Shown: piece after piece, positions 6,259-8,231 of the stretch
How the letters are laid out: the number at the start of each line of letters is the position of its first letter
Numbering within the stretch: the first letter of the stretch is position 1
NCBI GenBank assembly: GCA_009649835.1
Contig: PYCK01000145.1
Coordinates: 1 to 8,231 of the forward strand
Source: Candidatus Methanocomedens sp.
Lineage (GTDB): Archaea; Halobacteriota; Methanosarcinia; Methanosarcinales; Methanocomedenaceae
Length of the DNA: 8,231 nt
Direction: 5' to 3'
Program-made: the position numbers and the translations under genes
The notes under the pieces: model-generated
Seen by the model: only the letters and a program-made list of their open reading frames with translations
The model's database searches: none
What the model was told of the DNA's origin: nothing

Positions 6259-6762
6259 TCATGCAAGGGCTTTTTTTATCAGGCTGGCATATACTGAACT
6301 GTCTACTGACTTTCCGGCCCATACCCGCTTCACATCACAGTTGTGGATAATGGCGGTCAGGGGCACTTTTTTATCTTCGTCAGGTGCGCCCTGGAAGAGC
6401 ACTTGGTAAAGGGCTCCGGCCGGACTGTCTTCGCTTATCTCGAATATGGATATGGAATCACCGTACTTCTCATCCACGACCCGGATGTTGGCTTCATTGG
6501 CCAGGCATATCTTGCAGGTATCCTCTCGCTGGCGATCACGCATGATGTTCAGCAAAACCGGTTTTGGAACTGCGCAGATGGCTTCTACCACCTGCTTTAG
6601 AGGTGCATATCGTGACTCGACCAGGTTATCCACACTGTCCCCTAACTGCTCCATGACCTCATCACTGGATATGGAATGCTTGGCGGCAAGTGATTCTACG
6701 AGCCTGGTTTTGAAGGATTGTCTGTGTTCGTCAAGTATTTTTTGCAGGTCCAATGATATCAC
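6259..6762 (-). CDS. Uncharacterised protein: N-terminal helical domain plus thioredoxin-like domain with CKIC
   Basis: I do not recognise this 167-residue protein by name. Residues 1-75 are predicted helical, charged and soluble (LQKILDEHRQSFKTRLVESL; later SRYAPLKQVVEAICAVPKPV). From about 80 the pattern resembles thioredoxin: DTCKICLANEANIRVVDEKY has C83-x-x-C86 at the start of a helix, then strand SISIFEIS, and later VPLTAIIHNCDVKRVWAG (133-150), where P134 fits the cis-proline before a strand, a turn and a W-A-G end, followed by helix SSVYASLIKKAL. The usual WCGPC is absent. CKIC could serve as a redox pair or bind metal; C63 and C142 are extra cysteines. There is no signal peptide. Start: GTG at 6762 has AGGTG only one base away, while TTG at 6753 has GTGAT four bases before it, the same spacing as glnA; either is possible. 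The gene is convergent with the GNAT gene and divergent from the polyferredoxin gene. Confidence 0.7.
   Translation of the reverse strand: MISLDLQKILDEHRQSFKTRLVESLAAKHSISSDEVMEQLGDSVDNLVESRYAPLKQVVEAICAVPKPVLLNIMRDRQREDTCKICLANEANIRVVDEKYGDSISIFEISEDSPAGALYQVLFQGAPDEDKKVPLTAIIHNCDVKRVWAGKSVDSSVYASLIKKALA
6271..6277 (+). terminator. Possible T-tract terminator of the glnA operon
   Basis: Seven consecutive T residues follow GGGC, 21 bases after the GNAT stop. Archaeal RNA polymerase terminates at such U-tracts. The run lies inside the 3' coding end of the convergent gene, where it encodes two lysines (AAA AAA), so it may be coding only. Confidence 0.35.
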
Positions 6763-6796
6763 GCACCTGGTATGGATGTATTGATAGAAATCCCAT

Positions 6797-6807
6797 TATA
6801 TAAATAA
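6797..6807 (-). promoter_or_regulatory. TATA box of the thioredoxin-like protein gene
   Basis: On the minus strand this reads TTATTTATATA, a good archaeal TATA box. Initiation about 25 bases downstream falls near 6776, giving a leader of about 14 bases to the GTG at 6762 or 23 bases to the TTG at 6753. Confidence 0.5.
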
Positions 6808-6887
6808 ATTGCAGGAAAAGTCTGATAACGCTAAAAGGATTTTGCTGTACCTTCATTGGAATGGATCTTCAATAATACCACACTAGA

Positions 6888-6896
6888 CTTATATAG
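6888..6896 (+). promoter_or_regulatory. TATA box of the polyferredoxin gene
   Basis: CTTATATAG, followed by an AT-rich stretch, is the strongest TATA match in the window. Its spacing predicts a transcript start near 6917-6920, only a few bases before the ATG at 6923. The bases before that ATG (ATACACTGTAA) hold no Shine-Dalgarno site, so the mRNA is probably leaderless or nearly so. Confidence 0.55.
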
Positions 6897-6922
6897 TTTT
6901 TTAAATATTAAATACACTGTAA

Positions 6923-8231
6923 ATGTCTGATAGTACTACACAAGATTCCGCCAACAACAGCCTTGAAGTAAATGTGGAAATGGATATCCGGGATTCCCAT
7001 TTCATTTACACCCAGACTGTTAACTCATCAAAGAAGACCCTGGACTACGACTACAAACGGTGCAACGGCTGCGGGATATGTATCGATGTATGCCCTGCAA
7101 ATGCGATAGAGGCAGGCCCGCTCTTTGAGATAGCTACAGGTATGGACGCACCGCCGGTGATCATCGACCAGACCAAATGCACCTTTTGCGGCATGTGCGC
7201 ATCCTTCTGTCCGGTAAGGGCTATCAGGATGGACATAGACGGCCAGGATATACTTGATAATCCCGACTTCTCAAAACTGGATTCAACGGTGGTCATCAAT
7301 GAGAAATGCCTGCCCTGTATGTTGTGCGAAAAAGCCTGCCCCCAGGAAGCTATTAAACTGGAACTCACTTTTCCCACAAAGGAAGAAGTAGCCCCATTCA
7401 AAGAAGGGCAAAAAGGTGAGATCGCAGTGGATATGGACAAGTGCAACTTCTGCGGCATGTGTGCACACCTCTGTCCTGCCTTTGTACTGGTGGAGCAAGA
7501 GCCAACGCCTGATAACCCTGTACCGTTCCAGGACCTGCTCATCGACCTGGATAAGTGCGACTACTGCAGGATATGCGAGGATTTCTGCCCTGAGGATGCC
7601 ATTAAGGTGGAAGGGAAACTGGAGGCACCTGTGCCCAAGATATCAGGTACTGTGACTATTGATGACGAAAAGTGCAGCAGGTGCGGCTGGTGTAAGGCTG
7701 TCTGTCCTTATGAAGCAGTGGATATAGTAAAACCATTTGAAGGGGAGATAGAACTTATCGAGAACAGGCTGGCTGATTGTGACCCGGTGGGCTGCCATGG
7801 ATGTTTCAATGTATGCCCTGCACATGCCTGGTATGTGCCGGCTGATAAGAAAATTGACGTGAAAAAGGATTACTGTATTTACTGTGGAGCATGCGAGAAG
7901 GCCTGCCATGTGTATGCAATAGATGTAGAACGCTCTGGTGTGCAGCACACTGAAGTAAGGGATCTGCCATGGTCGTCCCAGTGGAAGAATGCCATCAATG
8001 CGATCAAGACAGGTGATAGGTCAAGACCCGATACGAAGCGCAGGGTCGAGATGGAGTTGGTGGGACCTGTGCGTCCTGAAGTACATGAGATCGATCTAAG
8101 GGAAAGACATGAACATCTTGATGAGATACGCTCAAGGCTGGACAACCTGATGCCAATGCTTTGTGATGCGAAAACAAGGTATGAATGGGAACGGCATAAC
8201 TCCGGCTCGGTTATAAAGAGGATCAACAGGA
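6923..8231 (+). CDS. Polyferredoxin with eight [4Fe-4S] motifs, FwdF/FmdF-like (3' end cut off by window)
   Basis: The frame is open from the ATG to the window edge (436 codons, no stop). Eight cluster motifs run in tandem: Cys 47/50/53/57, 86/89/92/96, 129/132/135/139, 174/177/180/184, 212/215/218/222, 251/254/257/261, 286/291/294/298 and 318/321/324/328. All are C-x2-C-x2-C-x3-C except the seventh (C-x4-C-x2-C-x3-C), and the eighth is followed by His instead of Pro. Such chains carry electrons between partner enzymes. The count of eight and segments such as EIATGMDAPPV (69-79) resemble FwdF/FmdF, the electron-transfer subunit of formylmethanofuran dehydrogenase, from memory of the family; no other fwd gene is in the window to support it. 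FwdF is usually about 350 residues. This protein adds about 40 residues before the first cluster and over 90 after the last, the tail being charged and helical (LRERHEHLDEIRSRLDNL, 392-409). No signal peptide or membrane segment is seen. The ATG was chosen as the first in frame after the TATA box. Confidence 0.85.
   Translation, partial: MSDSTTQDSANNSLEVNVEMDIRDSHFIYTQTVNSSKKTLDYDYKRCNGCGICIDVCPANAIEAGPLFEIATGMDAPPVIIDQTKCTFCGMCASFCPVRAIRMDIDGQDILDNPDFSKLDSTVVINEKCLPCMLCEKACPQEAIKLELTFPTKEEVAPFKEGQKGEIAVDMDKCNFCGMCAHLCPAFVLVEQEPTPDNPVPFQDLLIDLDKCDYCRICEDFCPEDAIKVEGKLEAPVPKISGTVTIDDEKCSRCGWCKAVCPYEAVDIVKPFEGEIELIENRLADCDPVGCHGCFNVCPAHAWYVPADKKIDVKKDYCIYCGACEKACHVYAIDVERSGVQHTEVRDLPWSSQWKNAINAIKTGDRSRPDTKRRVEMELVGPVRPEVHEIDLRERHEHLDEIRSRLDNLMPMLCDAKTRYEWERHNSGSVIKRINR

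Noticed and set aside
6343..6784. Plus-strand frames of 85 and 112 codons
   Set aside because: They are antisense to the thioredoxin-like gene, which has its own TATA box and a coherent domain pattern.
7051..7542. Minus-strand 163-codon frame and the similar frames 7643-7948 and 7879-8226
   Set aside because: They are antisense to the polyferredoxin, whose eight cysteine motifs prove the plus-strand frame.
1..8231. Mobile element, CRISPR array, tRNA or rRNA
   Set aside because: I saw no transposase or integrase motifs, regularly spaced repeats, cloverleaf-like sequences or rRNA signatures on either strand.

Overview
The window reads as ordinary chromosomal DNA of a methanogen-like euryarchaeon, most likely Methanosarcinales or a related methanotrophic (ANME-2 type) lineage. 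The evidence is an archaeal RPA with an embedded zinc finger next to an RPA-associated protein, the archaeal nitrogen repressor NrpR in its short one-sensor-domain form, an eight-cluster polyferredoxin resembling FwdF, TATA-box promoters, and Shine-Dalgarno sites of the GGAGG / AGGTGA type. I cannot resolve the genus by eye. I see no insertion sequence, prophage, CRISPR array, tRNA or rRNA.

Layout. (1) 25-720, minus strand: a small protein of squalene-cyclase/prenyltransferase-type helical repeats, function unknown. (2) 745-819: a short divergent control region. (3) 820-3290, plus strand: a translationally coupled single-stranded-DNA-binding pair, rpa and an RPA-associated protein gene whose frames overlap by 7 bases; the second protein has a repeat-built Pro/Gln/Ser linker and a C-terminal winged helix. 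(4) 3291-3441: an AT-rich intergenic region with a hairpin-like inverted repeat, a probable TATA box and an AGGTGA ribosome site. (5) 3442-6249, plus strand: a tight nitrogen cluster of glnA (glutamine synthetase), nrpR (2-oxoglutarate-sensing repressor) and a GNAT acetyltransferase, with gaps of 14 and 7 bases. (6) 6259-6762, minus strand: a convergent gene for an unrecognised two-part protein whose C-terminal half looks thioredoxin-like with a CKIC motif. (7) 6763-6922: a divergent promoter region. (8) 6923 to the window end, plus strand: an eight-cluster polyferredoxin that runs off the window and is probably translated from a nearly leaderless mRNA.

How the genes work together. RPA and its partner bind single-stranded DNA during replication and repair. 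GlnA assimilates ammonium, and NrpR represses nitrogen genes when 2-oxoglutarate is low, so the enzyme and the repressor probably share one transcript. The polyferredoxin would move electrons to or from a partner oxidoreductase, with formylmethanofuran dehydrogenase the best guess. The most interesting leads are the thioredoxin-like protein, the long N- and C-terminal extensions of the polyferredoxin, and the lack of a recognisable NrpR operator in front of glnA-nrpR. Nothing here amounts to a clearly new system. No gene-free stretch exceeds 300 bases.
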